Below are positions 13,632 to 24,609 of a DNA stretch of 64,000 nucleotides, in pieces; positions within the stretch are counted from its first letter, which is position 1, and every line of letters starts with the position of its first letter. The position numbers were made by a program, and so were the translations under genes. Under the pieces are notes generated by a model, which was not told the origin of the DNA, made no database searches, and saw only the letters and a program-made list of their open reading frames with translations. This stretch comes from Lota lota. Taxonomy: Eukaryota; Chordata; Actinopteri; Gadiformes; Lotidae. Where the stretch lies: contig JACYXH010000175.1 in assembly GCA_026745465.1 (NCBI GenBank), positions 2,739,501 through 2,803,500 on the forward strand, in the 5' to 3' direction.

Positions 13632-16600
13632 GGGTGCATCTGCGTTTGTGCATGTCAGGTGTCATACGTTTGGCATCGGTCAGGCCGCGTGCAGAAGGCT
13701 GCTTCAGGGATTGGCTACTGTCTCCAAAGGAACAGCGGAGTTCTTGGCAGAGGGGGAGCGGCTTCAGCCCAAGGTACTCAATATGGCGTCTTATCCCACG
13801 CTGACACCCAGCTATCACTGGGAGGCCATTATACCGCCGCTGAAAAGAGCTAAATGACGGCCTGTCAATACTAACTATTAGCTAATTGCTTTGGCAAGGA
13901 AAATATAACTTAAATAATGCCCCCTCTCAGCAAGGGTTTTGTATTGTCCATTGTGTAAGCCTCCATTTTATTTATTCCATTCACTTTAATTGTATTTTAA
14001 ATGGATCAAATGAATCAACCAGAACATGAGTTTATCAGAGGTTTCTATTTCACCCTCTCCCTGTCAGATGATCAAGTCCCTGAAGAGAACCATGATGTCC
14101 CCAGTGCTCAGTGACATCGCCATAGAGTGGCTGTTCCCCGAGACCAAGGAAGTGTTGCTTTCCCCCGTAGGCAGCTCCTTCCTGTTTCCTGGAGACCGGC
14201 TGATTGGCTACAGCGTGGTCTGCGACACCACGCGCTACCATCCCAACCCAAACTCGGTAAGTACATATACTACACTGGACCTATGGAATATGAATATGAA
14301 TATGAGTGGAGGTGGTGGTGGTGGTGGTAAATGTAGAGATGGAGGTGGAGGTGGTAGTGGTGTTGGTGGAGTTGAAGGTGATGGTGATGATTATTATTAT
14401 TAATAGTATTATCATTATTGAAAGTGTGGGAAAGTGAATCATGCTGAATTGAAAACCAATATCACACCATACGAATAGGTTTTTTATTAGCCCCCCCCCC
14501 CCCCCTCCCTTTGATATAGAGCTCAATCAAATCCCTTTAAAGCCTTTTCCAGAGTTTCCACCTTCTCTTCCTTTTCCACCTACAACCGCAGGACAAGAGA
14601 AGGCGCTACAGCATGTTGCGCTCTAACGAGTCGGCCAGCTCCGTGTTCTTCCACTCCCAGGATGAGGAGCCGTGTCGGTCATCAGAGAGCGACGCCCAGG
14701 GGGTCCAGATGGCAGAGACTGCCTCCGGCTCTCCGTTCTCCCCCTACCAGGACTCCATGTCAGAGAGCAGCCCCGTGTCCACACAGCAAGACGCCACTGG
14801 TAAGACACAACCACAGGGGGTGGCAGAGTGGCAGGGGCGTGACCTGGTGGGGGCATCATCTAAGCGTGATACTTGCAGGATCTTGGACAACACAGAACTA
14901 AACTAATGTTGTGACAAACAGTCTACATTAATAATGGTAGGGTGTTGCCCTTGTGTTATTCTGTGCCACTCCTGGGCCACAGCTACTAAATGAGTGTCGA
15001 GGTCATGACCCTGCTGATCACTTACTCACTTACGTTTCTATTATCCAGAAGTGTATGCTTATTGATTTGTTTTGTATTGTTCTGAAGCGTCGAGGAGGCG
15101 CGCATACAGCACCAACCAGATTGTGGATTTCAACCCAGCCAAGAAGGTGTACACACCCAGCGACCCCACCTCTGTGGTGGGGAAGAACCCCCTGAGGAGA
15201 GCCAAGGTCCAGGAGCTGGTGGGCCAGACGAGCCTGGACTACGGCGCCCAGTGGAAAAACAACTACCAGGTTGTAGCCCTGAAAGTGGAATGGAACGTGC
15301 TGCAACATTTAGAGTTAATGATTGGATTGCCTGTGCTGCTAAATAATTCATGTTTTATACCTTCGATTATATAGATAATCACATTATCTATATTAAAATG
15401 AATACCCGAAAGGCACTGGAAATAATAACTTGCTATCGCATCTAATGAATTCATCACGTGACATTATATCTGCTGCATAAAGAACCACATAACGAACAGC
15501 TCAGAACAACAGCAGAATATTAACTAAGCCATCTGATGCTGGCCTGGCTGGAGTGTAATCAGGAATACTAAAGAGGAATGCACACACTACTGTAATGGCC
15601 CGGGAAAATTATATAAACAACAATTAGGTTGCAACGTTGCTCTGGGAGTGTCTCTCGGTTTAATCAAGGAAAATGCAGCAGTCCTTGAGAAAAATAATGC
15701 ACCTCAACCACATATATAAGGACCATAGTTGATGGATGGAAGGGGGGGAGGTGTCTTTGATGACTCAGTCTGTTGTTGAGCAGATGCCTTTGTGTTTAGA
15801 CGGCTGCGTTTATAAATCTGAGAACCTTCAAGGCTTTGTGTCATCATATCTATATATAATCTGAACTATAGCATCCATGAATGAAAGCCACTGCAAAATG
15901 CATGGATTCATCAGGATTGGATCTATGAAATATAGATAATTCAATAACATTCGTATAATATCTTGAATCCCATCCAGTCCCAGCTGGAGAGCATGTGCGC
16001 CACAGCCTCCAGGGTGCGCCCTGCTGGCTGCCATAGGGGTCCTTCCCAGCAGCAAGGTTTCGCCCAGCAGGAGGCCGATGCAGACCCCCAGACCCACCCC
16101 CATGCCCATACCCTCCATACCCAGGAAGATTCTCTGGCGGTGGGTAGCAGCGTGGCGGCCGGGCCCCCTGCACCAGGAGCAGCAGGCCTGGCCCACCAGG
16201 GGACGTACGGCTCCAGGTCCTCCACTGACAGCCCATCTGTCGGCAGCCTCGGAGATTCAGGTGAGACTGCTGCTAGGAGACCACTCTCTCCTGGCTTCGG
16301 GAGACGGGATCAAGCGACAGCTGGGATGATTTATCTTTTACAAATGAATTCAAAAGACATCTTTTCACACAAATTTCCCGTCTGGGATTACCCTATTATC
16401 TTATCTGAAAGATGTCACTGGGACATGATTCAATTTCAAATTTTTGATCTTTGATTAAGTCTGTGATCTGTACCATTTTAATGAAATCGTATCAAACTAC
16501 AGTTTAGACAGCTTCATACACTACTTTTAATTAGAGAAAAACATTCCCTACCACTATTTATATCAAAGTATAAATAATGAAAGGTCAAACAGCATCCCGA

Positions 16601-19600
16601 GAACAGAGCTTGCTTATGAGACGCAGAACTGAAAAAAAGTAAAAGAAATTCAAGACACCCTTTGAGACCAGGTGACTAAACACTACACTCTGTGGCATTT
16701 CCAGACGGCTATGCACACCAGCTGTGCGAGGTGGAGACCCCCCAGGACGGCCACTGCCCGACCCTGCCCGCTTGCATCCTGCCGGAGAAGGGGGACTGCA
16801 AGGCGGTGGTGACGGGCCTGCTGTGCGGGAAGCCGGTGAGGTGGGAGGTGGTGTTTGACATCAAGCCCTACCTGAACGGCCGCGAGCGCGAGGAGAAGGT
16901 CCACGAGGACCTGTGGAACGAGACCTTCCACCACCTGGCGGGGCGCTCCATCCTGAGGGACTTTGAGCACATGGCCGAGAAGAAGTGCGAGATTGAGCAT
17001 GGTGAGCATGACGGTGAATGTACCGTATATGTTTATATGATGGTGCATAGTATATATGATCAGTATACGTCTTTATGATGGTGCAGGAACCGTTTTTGTC
17101 TTTATGACGGTGTATGCACAGAATGTGTCTTTATGATGGTGTATGTACCGTATGTCTTTATGATCATGTGGGTACAGTATATGTCTTTATGATGGTGGAT
17201 GTACCGTATGTCTTTATGATCATGTGGGTACAGTATATGTCTTTATGATGGTGGATGTACCGTATATGCCTTTATGACGGTGCATGTACAGTATATGTCT
17301 TTATGATGTTTACGGACAGTATATGTCTATATGATGATGTATGTACAGTATATACCTTTATGATGATGTATTTGCAGTATATGTCTTTATACCACAGCCC
17401 TGTTAAATATTTGATCTTGATTGGTCAATAATGTTCCAAGGGTGTGCATTCTTCTCCGGGGTGTTATTGGAAAATAATGTACTTTGCCGGTCGTAAGCCA
17501 CAGTGCATTATTTTCCAATAATGGAACACCCCATCGTGGTATATCAGACTTCTTTATTGTCCATCAGGATTGACAGAAAATCAGAAGTTTTCTTGTGAGT
17601 GTTCCTATACTCAAGCACTCAAACGAGAGCGAGAGACCATGTGAAGTTGACTATGTGCCTCGTGTGCATGTTGACATTGTGACGTATTGTGTGTGGTTTC
17701 CTATTATGCAGGTTCAGGAAGACGCTACCAACTGTACGCCATTCACACCAGCAAGGCCTGCAATATACTGAGCAAATACACAGCGTTTGTCCCCGTGGAT
17801 CTGGACACTAATGAGTATTTAGAGACATCCATTGAGTATATAAACACTTGTAAGTCTTCCTATTGATGGAACGTATTGAAGTTTAAATCATGTGGACAAA
17901 GCCGTTCATTATGTAGAAAAGGTCAAGGTCCTTGGCAATTACAGTTTTGTCAATATGAGGGCCGACCAACAGCTATCATAGAATGAGAATCCAGAAACAT
18001 AGAGCCATACGGTTTTTATTGTTTTATTTAAATAAATAAAAACATACACAAACAGGTAACACTTTACAATAATTTACCATTAATTGACATTAGCTAATGC
18101 ACTAATAAGCATTAACATTAATTGATGTTGTTCATGTTAACTTCAGTATTCATTTATCATTATTTAATAGGGTTTGGTTAACCCTAACCCCCTAAGGGTT
18201 AACCCCTTAAGGGTTAGGTTAATGAACTGTTAGTTAAATGTTAGTTAATGCATATTACTGCAGTGGCTAATGTTAATTAGTGTTTAACGTTACCTACAAA
18301 CACATCATAAATACATAAACACAGCATACACACACACAAACACAACATACACAAACACAACAACACAACCTGGATCCTGGACGCCGATAACCGATGGGCT
18401 TTGTCCGCCCACTTTCTTTTTTTAATTTTCTATCAACAAATTCAAAACAATTGAAAGAAATTCAGCTTAAGGGATCTTGAGCATGACCCTACGCTCATAC
18501 AGACTGCCTTGGATGTGTCATCGTGTCTGTTATGCCTGCAGCAACTCTGAAATAATAATAAGTATCTAGTTATAGCTTTCTTATTCACGCATGAAGAGCA
18601 ACATGACAATCACACATTCAGACAGAACCGATATTGTTTGGGGGGGTGATACCGAGGTTGTGAAAATTGGTCTGTGTGCTTGGATGTAAAAAAAACTAAT
18701 AAAAATAACGACAACAAAAGGCTGAATTGGTTGTTCCAGGTGACGGAGTCAGACAGGGGTCTCACTCCAGCTCACGCAGAAGGAAGAGAGAGTACTCGGT
18801 GGGGCTGGGCCGCTCCCAGTCAGGCTGCATGTCGGAGGAGATGGACGAGGCTCTGCTGCCCAACAGTAAGATTGACCCTCGCCATGTTCGTACTTCCTCT
18901 CCCCATGTCTTCATGTGAAACAGAAAAAGAGGCGGGAAAGCATGATCTCACAGAGACAAAAATATCAATCTGTGTGAGTGTTGTGAAATGGTTCAACTTT
19001 AGTGGTAATCACTACTTTGCGCTAGGCTTCGGTAGTAGCATAGCAACAGAGGCACACGCTGGAGCGGCAGCAACGTTCCTGCTGTGCACCAAAATACCCA
19101 AAGAGGTTTCCTGGCCCAAATCAATCCTGCCCTTTTAACCAACCAGGCTGCTTCTTTCATTTTTGTTATGGTTTTCAGTTTAGTCCGTCGTGTCTTTAAA
19201 TACTATTCTGATGTGTTAGGTGAAGATGGAGCTTCTCCATGCAGCACCCCTTCATCATCTGGCTGGGAGAGCTGCAGCTTGACAGAGAGTGAGTGGAATC
19301 ATCTGACCTTGGATGTATGAGCAGTTGCCCAGGGCTCAGCCTTCCTGCTGTCTGTCTGTCTGACACGGAGCTGTCCCCAGGCTTTCCTGCTGTCTGTCTG
19401 TCTGACACGGAGCTGTCCCCAGGCTTTCCTGCTGTCTGTCTGTCTGACACGGAGCTGTCCCCAGGGCTCAGCCTTCCTGCTGTCTGTCTGTCTGCAACGG
19501 AGCTGTCCCCAGGCTTTCCTGCTGTCTGTCCGTCTGCAACGGAGCTGTCCCCAGGCTTTCCTGCTGTCTGTCTGTCTGACACGGAGCTGTCCCCAGGGCT

Positions 19601-19658
19601 CAGCCTTCCTGCTGTCTGTCTGACATGGAGCTGTCCCCAGGCCGCAGCCATCCTGCTC

Positions 19659-19712
<54 letters not shown>

Positions 19713-20131
19713 ATGGAGCTCTGTACTTCATCTCTAATATTAAGACATACACTCACCCACACACACACACACATAAACGCACACACACGCAAACACGTAC
19801 AATACAAACTCCAATACACACAAAAACAAATACCAACACACACAAACACAAACACACACAAACACACATTCTGTATTCTGGGCTGTGTTGTCTCCAGTCA
19901 GAGATCACATCCCGTAGTCTGGGCTGTGTGGTCTCCAGTCAGAGATCACATCCCGTAGAGAGCTGAATGGATTTGGCTTTGTCTCCCTGTGTGTGTGTCT
20001 CTGCCCCCAAGCATCCCAGAGGAGTCCCTCCGTGACCTCCGACCAATCACAGAGGTCCGTCGAGAGCCTTTTTTCTGCCAGGTGGGTGATGCCTGGAACT
20101 GTGCTGCTGCTTCACACACACAAACACACAT

Positions 20132-20185
<54 letters not shown>

Positions 20186-21851
20186 TTGACACAAACCCCA
20201 CTTCTTCTAACCCCTACCTGCTCCTTCATGACCTGTATCCGTACAGTTTAACCCCTTACACGCTCCTTCATTACATTATCTGAATTCACTGTCTAACCCC
20301 TACCTGTTCCTTCATGACCTGTATATGTACTGTCAAACCCCTACCTGCTCCTTCATGACCTGTATCTGTACAGTGTAACCCCTACCTGCTCCTTAATGAC
20401 CTGTCTCTTTACTGTCTAACCCCTACCTACTCCTTCATAACCTGTATCTGAATGAACTGTCTAACCCCCTACCTGCTCCTTCATAACCTGTATCTGAATT
20501 CACTGTCCCTTCTCTTCACATGTACTCTCTCTCTCTCTCTCTCTCTCTCCCTCTCTCCCTCTCTCCCTCTCCAATTAGACTGACACTCAGCAGGACTCGT
20601 CTCTTGACTCGAGCAGCCAAGGGCTTCATGTGTCGCTCAAACAGCAAGATGGGGGACAGCGGGGAGAGCGACAACAAGAACAAAGACTACATTCCTGTGG
20701 TGAGTCCACAGGTCAAATCGGAGCCTCAAGCAATCAACACATGATACACCTTCAGCCGATGCATATGTCTTCCTATGGAGTTGAGCCATACGGCTTTGCC
20801 AGTGGCTTTCTTCATTTCTAGACTCAAAGACATGTTTCATGAGTTCAAAGCCCTCAAGTCCCGTCGGTCGGCTGGCTATATTCCTAACGCCCAACCTAGC
20901 GTTCAGCGCTTTTCTGAGGATGATTGTCTCAGCGGAGCAGCAATGATGCGTCACTTCATACAGTTACCCTTCACTCACCCTTTTACCGCCGCAGTCGTAC
21001 TTCACAATCTAATGACCCATTGTAATTCATATGTGTGAATCTGTTTAAAGGAGCTATTAAAATATTTGCTTCCGGGCTAACAAATGGGACTCTAGCAAAG
21101 CTCTTAGACGCGGCGGCTGAGCGCTTCGATGACTCATACTAAATACGTCTTCTTCCCCCAGGTGTCGTTGCAGATGGCCTGCGGGGCGTTCCCCCTCGAC
21201 GCAGCTCTGTGCGACGCCATCAGCGTGCCCATGGACAAGCTCAAGTGGACCTCCCCGTTCTCCAGCCACCGAGCCAGCCTGGGCCCCCACCTCTCTCACT
21301 CGGCCCCCCGCCACATCCCCAAGAGCGCAGAGGACAGAGGCGGCTGCAAACCTGAGACCTCCCTCCACCCCCCGCACCACCCCCAGCACCAGCAGCAGCA
21401 CCACCAGCAGACAGGGGCACTGTGGGCAAGCAGCGGCCCCGGCATGGACGCCGCTCCCTCCTCCCTGGGGGTCGGCCTGTCCTCAGGCTCCACCGCTGAG
21501 CTGGCCCTCTCCCTGCTCTCACAGACGGACAGCGGGCGCGGCTCCGAGACGGAGAGCCAGGAGGCCGTAGCGGAGGCGGTGTGGCCCCTCCAGCGGCTCC
21601 AGGATGTGGAGAACATGGTGTGGGCCACGGCCGTGGCGCTGGCCTGGCTGGAGCACAGCTCGGCCGGCTACTTCATCGAGTGGGAGCTGGTGGCCGCCAA
21701 GGCCAGCATGTGGCTGAGCGACCAGCACATCCCTGAGGGGCGGGACTTAGCCTCGGTCAAGGCTGCCGCCAATCAGCTCTTCATCATTCTCAGACACTGG
21801 GACGAGAACCTGCAACTCAACATGCTGTGTTACAACCCTAACAGTGTCTGA
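5109..21851 (+). CDS. VWA5B1: von Willebrand factor A domain-containing protein 5B1 (VIT + VWA), 21 coding exons
   Basis: Coding exons by splice-site and phase reading: 5109-5247, 5561-5719, 5822-6041, 7233-7381, 8338-8469, 9759-9883, 10824-11000, 12030-12140, 12500-12702, 13659-13773, 14068-14256, 14592-14799, 15088-15269, 15978-16260, 16705-17001, 17712-17849, 18740-18865, 19220-19288, 20012-20081, 20579-20699, 21162-21851. They total 3903 nt, giving 1300 residues with every junction in phase. The start is the MPGLLN amino end typical of the family. Residues about 1-170 form the VIT-type region. A VWA domain spans about 345-520, with an intact MIDAS: DRSGS at 353-357, a GSTF motif and the LTDGAV segment. 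A basic RRRAYSTNQI stretch, an SKYTAFVPVD motif and a conserved Trp-rich C-terminal part (WLEHSS, LRHWDENLQLNML) follow. Exon 14 is Ala/Pro/Gln-rich and least certain, and its upstream donor (gttgta) is weak. Family function is poorly known; VWA domains bind partners through a metal ion. VWA5B2 is the paralogue, but neighbours favour 5B1. Confidence 0.9.
6222..6326. repeat. CT-rich polypyrimidine tandem repeat in VWA5B1 intron 3
   Basis: Repeated CTCCCTCTCTG-like units on the + strand. Degenerate, low complexity, no coding sense. Confidence 0.8.
6566..6702. repeat. About 62-bp tandem repeat, roughly two copies, intron 3
   Basis: The segment ending in CTACAGCAG(C/T)TTTAATAATAG recurs after about 62 bp, with a partial third copy ending near 6700. 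The divergence between copies suggests age. Confidence 0.75.
6720..6900. repeat. Possible dispersed repeat fragment in intron 3
   Basis: A GC-richer block with GCATACCGGGACAAATCCCG, ACCGG repeats and several short inverted motifs inside an AT-rich intron. The style resembles transposon remnants that I associate with fish genomes, but I cannot name a family and see no clear ends. Confidence 0.35.
7487..7604 (+). repeat. Intronic duplicate, partial copy (intron 4)
   Basis: This stretch aligns by eye with 9371-9497. Shared landmarks are TTGTTTTTCTTTTAAT, ACACCTTACCTA, CAGCTCTT and ATGATGCATTCA. See the matching entry and the finding on this duplication. Confidence 0.75.
8027..8333. repeat. (TTC)n microsatellite running into the exon 5 acceptor
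   Basis: A pure TTC repeat to 8136, then an interrupted TTC/TCTGG continuation up to the CCCTTAG acceptor at 8331-8337. The repeat therefore provides the whole polypyrimidine tract for VWA5B1 exon 5. Confidence 0.93.
9228..9361 (+). repeat. Intronic duplication, unit 1 (intron 5)
   Basis: Parallels 9498-9618: both carry GATGTTCTTCT, a tcATGCATGT motif, AACGTTGC, ATGCTTCCTGA, CTCGGTAG and CGTCATGC in the same order. Confidence 0.75.
9371..9497 (+). repeat. Intronic duplicate of 7487-7604 (intron 5)
   Basis: The second copy of the block also found in intron 4. It sits directly between the two halves of the 9228/9498 duplication, so the repeated unit is composite. Confidence 0.75.
9498..9618 (+). 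repeat. Intronic duplication, unit 2 (intron 5)
   Basis: The partner of 9228-9361, diverged by substitutions and small indels. Confidence 0.75.
9884..9934. repeat. GT-rich plus poly-G tract at the VWA5B1 exon 6 donor
   Basis: Directly after exon 6 the intron starts gtgtgcgtgtgtgta and runs into an uninterrupted G run of about 23 at 9912-9934. The donor is embedded in the repeat. Confidence 0.9.
10126..10172 (+). repeat. Fish-type interspersed repeat tail (intron 6)
   Basis: Contains ACATTTATTTAGCTGACGC and TCTATCCAAAGCCACTAAC. This resembles the well-known teleost motif ACATTTA..AGACGCTTTTATCCAAAGCGACTTACA found in many fish SINE/LINE-type and other repeats. Only the short motif is recognisable; the full element boundaries are not. 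Confidence 0.65.
11611..11635. repeat. (CT)n microsatellite, intron 7
   Basis: A short pure CT repeat in the large intron 7. The rest of this intron (11001-12029) is AT-rich and otherwise featureless. Confidence 0.85.
13530..13629. repeat. (TG)n microsatellite just upstream of exon 10
   Basis: An imperfect TG repeat, pure from about 13578 to 13629, ending 29 bp before VWA5B1 exon 10 begins at 13659. Confidence 0.93.
14313..14400. repeat. (GGT)n-rich repeat, intron 11
   Basis: Degenerate GGT/GGA/GAT trinucleotide repeats, followed by a C run at 14491-14505 in the same intron. The translated Gly-rich frames are not coding. Confidence 0.85.
17003..17388 (+). repeat. 27-31-bp minisatellite in intron 15
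   Basis: About a dozen head-to-tail copies of GTCTTTATGATGGTG followed by (G/T)ATGTAC(C/A)GTATAT. Two alternating variants (GGTGGATGTACCG and CATGTGGGTACAG) suggest expansion of a dimer. The array starts within a few bases of the exon 15 donor and ends at a foldback element. Confidence 0.88.
17389..17542. mobile_element. Foldback/MITE-like element with ATACCAC ends (intron 15)
   Basis: The ends are ATACCAC and GTGGTAT. Inside, GGGGTGTTATTGGAAAATAA at 17458 pairs with TTATTTTCCAATAATGGAAC followed by ACCCC, ending 17532. The dyad plus AT-rich insertion context fits a short nonautonomous DNA transposon. It has no coding capacity and I cannot assign a superfamily. Confidence 0.6.
18055..18294. 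mobile_element. Foldback repeat with GGTAAC...GTTACC ends (intron 16)
   Basis: Begins GGTAACACTTTACAATAA and ends in GTTTAACGTTACC. The two halves are broadly complementary (CATTAGCTAATG on the left, TGGCTAATGTTAATTAG on the right). The centre is a palindrome of AACCCT/AGGGTT blocks near 18177-18215. A nonautonomous transposon remnant is the best guess. Confidence 0.55.
19330..19652 (+). repeat. 42/48-bp minisatellite in intron 18
   Basis: Seven to eight copies of a unit containing TTCCTGCTGTCTGTCTGTCT and a following block with CGGAGCTGTCCCCAG. Short units are 42 bp; longer ones carry a 6-bp insertion (48 bp). Both lengths are multiples of three, so long open frames persist on both strands without being genes. 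Retention of this intron would stop translation at 19320, before the array. Confidence 0.9.
19661..19712. repeat. (TGTC)n microsatellite
   Basis: A pure tetranucleotide repeat, about 13 units, directly after the minisatellite. It probably derives from the TGTC-rich core of the minisatellite unit. Confidence 0.92.
20113..20184. repeat. (CA)n microsatellite, start of intron 19
   Basis: A CA repeat beginning about 30 bp downstream of the exon 19 donor. Confidence 0.94.
20204..20507 (+). repeat. About 41-bp minisatellite in intron 19
   Basis: Roughly seven diverged copies of a unit with TAACCCCTACCTGCTCCTTC, then ATGACCTGTATCTG and TACTGTC. It fills most of the space between the CA repeat and exon 20. 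Confidence 0.85.
20524..20572. repeat. (CT)n tract forming the exon 20 polypyrimidine tract
   Basis: A CT/CCCT repeat ending six bases before the exon 20 acceptor AG at 20577-20578. Confidence 0.88.
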
Positions 21852-22186
21852 GAACAAGCACCTGATACTATGCTAACCGTTGTTGGAGTGTTTTACAGGG
21901 CTCCCTCTGGAGTCCAGTTGTGTCATTGCAGTCGTGAGCATTGTGCAATGTAGTCTTCTTATTTTTACAGAACATCCATGAGAAAGTATCACTTTATATA
22001 TTCCCAGATATTAAGTAGCACCATATGCTAGAAATTACCAAGGTGGTTTCACATACTGCCGCAGGATCCTGGCTAGCGGGGGGATGTCACTGGAACTGTG
22101 CCGGAGAACCGAGAATTGTTACCGGGGAGAAAAGCAAAGATCATGTAACACTCTAACACCACTGACCATCAACATTTGAGACATCA

Positions 22187-22196
22187 AATAAATAAA
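22187..22196 (+). terminator. Probable VWA5B1 polyadenylation signals (two overlapping AATAAA)
   Basis: AATAAATAAA lies 336 bp after the stop codon, in AT-rich sequence with a T/G-rich stretch downstream. Further AATAAA-like hexamers near 23394 could be distal alternatives. Confidence 0.5.
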
Positions 22197-23481
22197 TGCC
22201 TAATTTTCATCATATTGATGTCTCGCACTGGATATTCTTAAACAATTCCTGGAGAACATTCATCCAAACGTTTCCCATCCAAATATTTTTGTGTGTGATT
22301 ATTGTCATCTTTATGTATATTGTATTGTGACAAATTGATTGATGCCATTTTGAAAAGTATGTAAAACTAACCTGCAAGCCATGCTACTAGTGAATATTCT
22401 CACTATTGTACAATGTGTTGGCACCAGAAACAGTAAAATATGCAATTGTCAGCATGGCCTTCATCACTATGAGATATTAATGCTTGACCTGCTTGCATCG
22501 CATTTTTATCGTTCATTGCCTAATACGTCTTGATATGTTTGAGATTTTAAACACTATACAAATCAGAGCAGCTTTAAAACGTATATCCAAGACTGTGAAT
22601 AATTAAATATTAAATCTACTAAATTGCAAACAATAAACCATATGAATCTTGTTTTCCCACAGATGATGTGGGAAAAAAAATGCATGTTTGTCATAAAAAG
22701 AGGAACTTTGTGTTTTGATGTAGGTCTGAGGAAGACCGTAGGAATTAGAATGAGCAAAAGCCAGACGACCCCAGTCACCCCCGGACATCAGCCACAAGTG
22801 CCTCAAACAAAGGTTCACTTTAAATGTTCCCAGAAAATGCTACTGTTTATGTTGATATTAATCTACTCTAAATTCTAATGTATATTGGTTTGATATAGAT
22901 ATATTCCTTTGTTCATCTGCGATGTCATTTTGATTGATTCTGTATTCTATTCTGATATTTGTGTTGTCTTTTAATTGAAGCTGTTTTGGTGTCGTTGAGT
23001 ATGCTATTTTATGACCTTTTTGTCCGACCGTGTTGTTTTTGACTCAGGTATATGATTTTTCCACTCAGACTCGGTTGCTTGTGTTCTGCATGAGAATAAC
23101 TAACTGTTCATGTACCGATGTTGCCAAATGTCAAGTGACTGAAATGACTCGTCCTGCGTTGTGCTCTCCCAGAGGAGAGGTGGTCACACAATCATATCTT
23201 AGTGCTGAAATGCGGTGATACGTCCAACTGTAATTGTGATGACTCGTATTTCTGACACGCCGCTGTGGGTCAGTTGCATAGTGCAGTATATATTTTGTTA
23301 GGTGGCTACGTGTGTCTTAAAAAAAAGATTATTGAATGCTTGAGACTGTTGAAAGCTGCTTTAACAAAAGGCCAATGCTACTGCAGGTGCATGAAATAAA
23401 ATCTCTCCACACCAACTGTGTATCATTATGTTATTATTTTATTTATTTTATTTGTAGTTTTGTACATGGTATTTGTGTCTA

Positions 23482-23502
23482 TGTTGATATTCTATATCAA
23501 CA
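23482..23502. repeat. Palindrome sharing a core with 24275-24297
   Basis: TGTTGATAT-tct-ATATCAACA, a perfect 9-bp arm dyad with a 3-nt spacer. Confidence 0.7.
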
Positions 23503-24106
23503 GATATATTCTGATATTTTTTTAAGCCTATAGGCATAGGATAGGTAAATATCTTTAAGTATAACATTCTGACAGAAGCAAAAGCACAGACAGTGTCTTA
23601 ATATATGACCATCTTGAATCCTCGCGCGAGGGAGAGGAACACTCCACCTCCACCTGTTGTGACGTCATGCTCTGAAGAACGACCGACTACTTGAATTTAG
23701 CAATCTCATTCAAATTGAAGAGAGAGGCATGTTTTCACATTGCATCATTTCCCCTAGCAACCATTCAATATATTCGGCCTTTCTTTTAATTTAATTTTAT
23801 CCTTAAACAAATGACTTGCTCGTCTACCGAGCACATTGCTTTCAATAAAAATAATCTATTTTAGATTATGTTGTTGCTAGGTTACGGCCTCCATAACATT
23901 TGGAAGATGCCATGTAAACTACAGTTAATGTGACATTTTTCTGCATGTTACATTAACCAGTGATTAAATATACCATTAAACTGGTCAACTGTTTTTTTAT
24001 GAATAACAAAATAGTAGTGGTTCTATTTAAAGCTATGGGTCATCTTAAAATGGAAACGTGGAAATGTGCCAAACATAATTTATTAAATAATCCCAGTGCA
24101 CTCCAT

Positions 24107-24155
24107 CATTTTGTGACTATGAAAATTATGGTAATATTTTCATAGTCACAAAATG
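24107..24155. repeat. Hairpin with a 20-bp perfect arm
   Basis: The left arm CATTTTGTGACTATGAAAAT is repeated in reverse complement at the right end, with a short AT-rich loop. No transposon ends are visible around it. Confidence 0.8.
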
Positions 24156-24274
24156 ACTATGCAGTAATAATTGTATCAATAAGATGTTATAATTCAAGAA
24201 TTGAAGTAAAATAACACTTGCAATAAGAACGGTCTCATAGCTACACATTTATGGACAAACACGTTTTCTTTGAT

Positions 24275-24297
24275 CAGTTGATATTCTATATCAACTG
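24275..24297. repeat. Second palindrome with the same core
   Basis: CAGTTGATAT-tct-ATATCAACTG. The 19-bp core GTTGATATTCTATATCAAC is identical to the one at 23482-23502. Confidence 0.7.
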
Positions 24298-24526
24298 TTG
24301 ATTCATATGGTTGAGACGAGAGAGAGTGTGTGTCTGTCGAGTGAGTCGTTTGCAGTACACAGCACATCACAAGTTTGTTGGCAGTTTCAATCTGAAATCA
24401 TTTCTGAATCAAGTCAAAGAAGTGTAACCCACTGGGATTCACAAACAACATCCATCTACAAGCAGCCTATTTGAAAGCTGGATTAGCCACGATTAACATC
24501 CCAAAAACAGCCCGTCGATTGCGTGT

Positions 24527-24531
24527 GTGTA

Positions 24532-24608
<77 letters not shown>
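24527..24608. repeat. (GT)n microsatellite
   Basis: A long GT repeat, pure for most of its length. Confidence 0.95.

Positions 24609-24609
<1 letters not shown>

Noticed and set aside
17003..20507. Tandem arrays considered as CRISPR-like repeats
   Set aside because: Units are contiguous or diverged with no unique spacers, and the host is a vertebrate.
21057..21728. Several minus-strand frames
   Set aside because: Antisense shadows of the last VWA5B1 exon.
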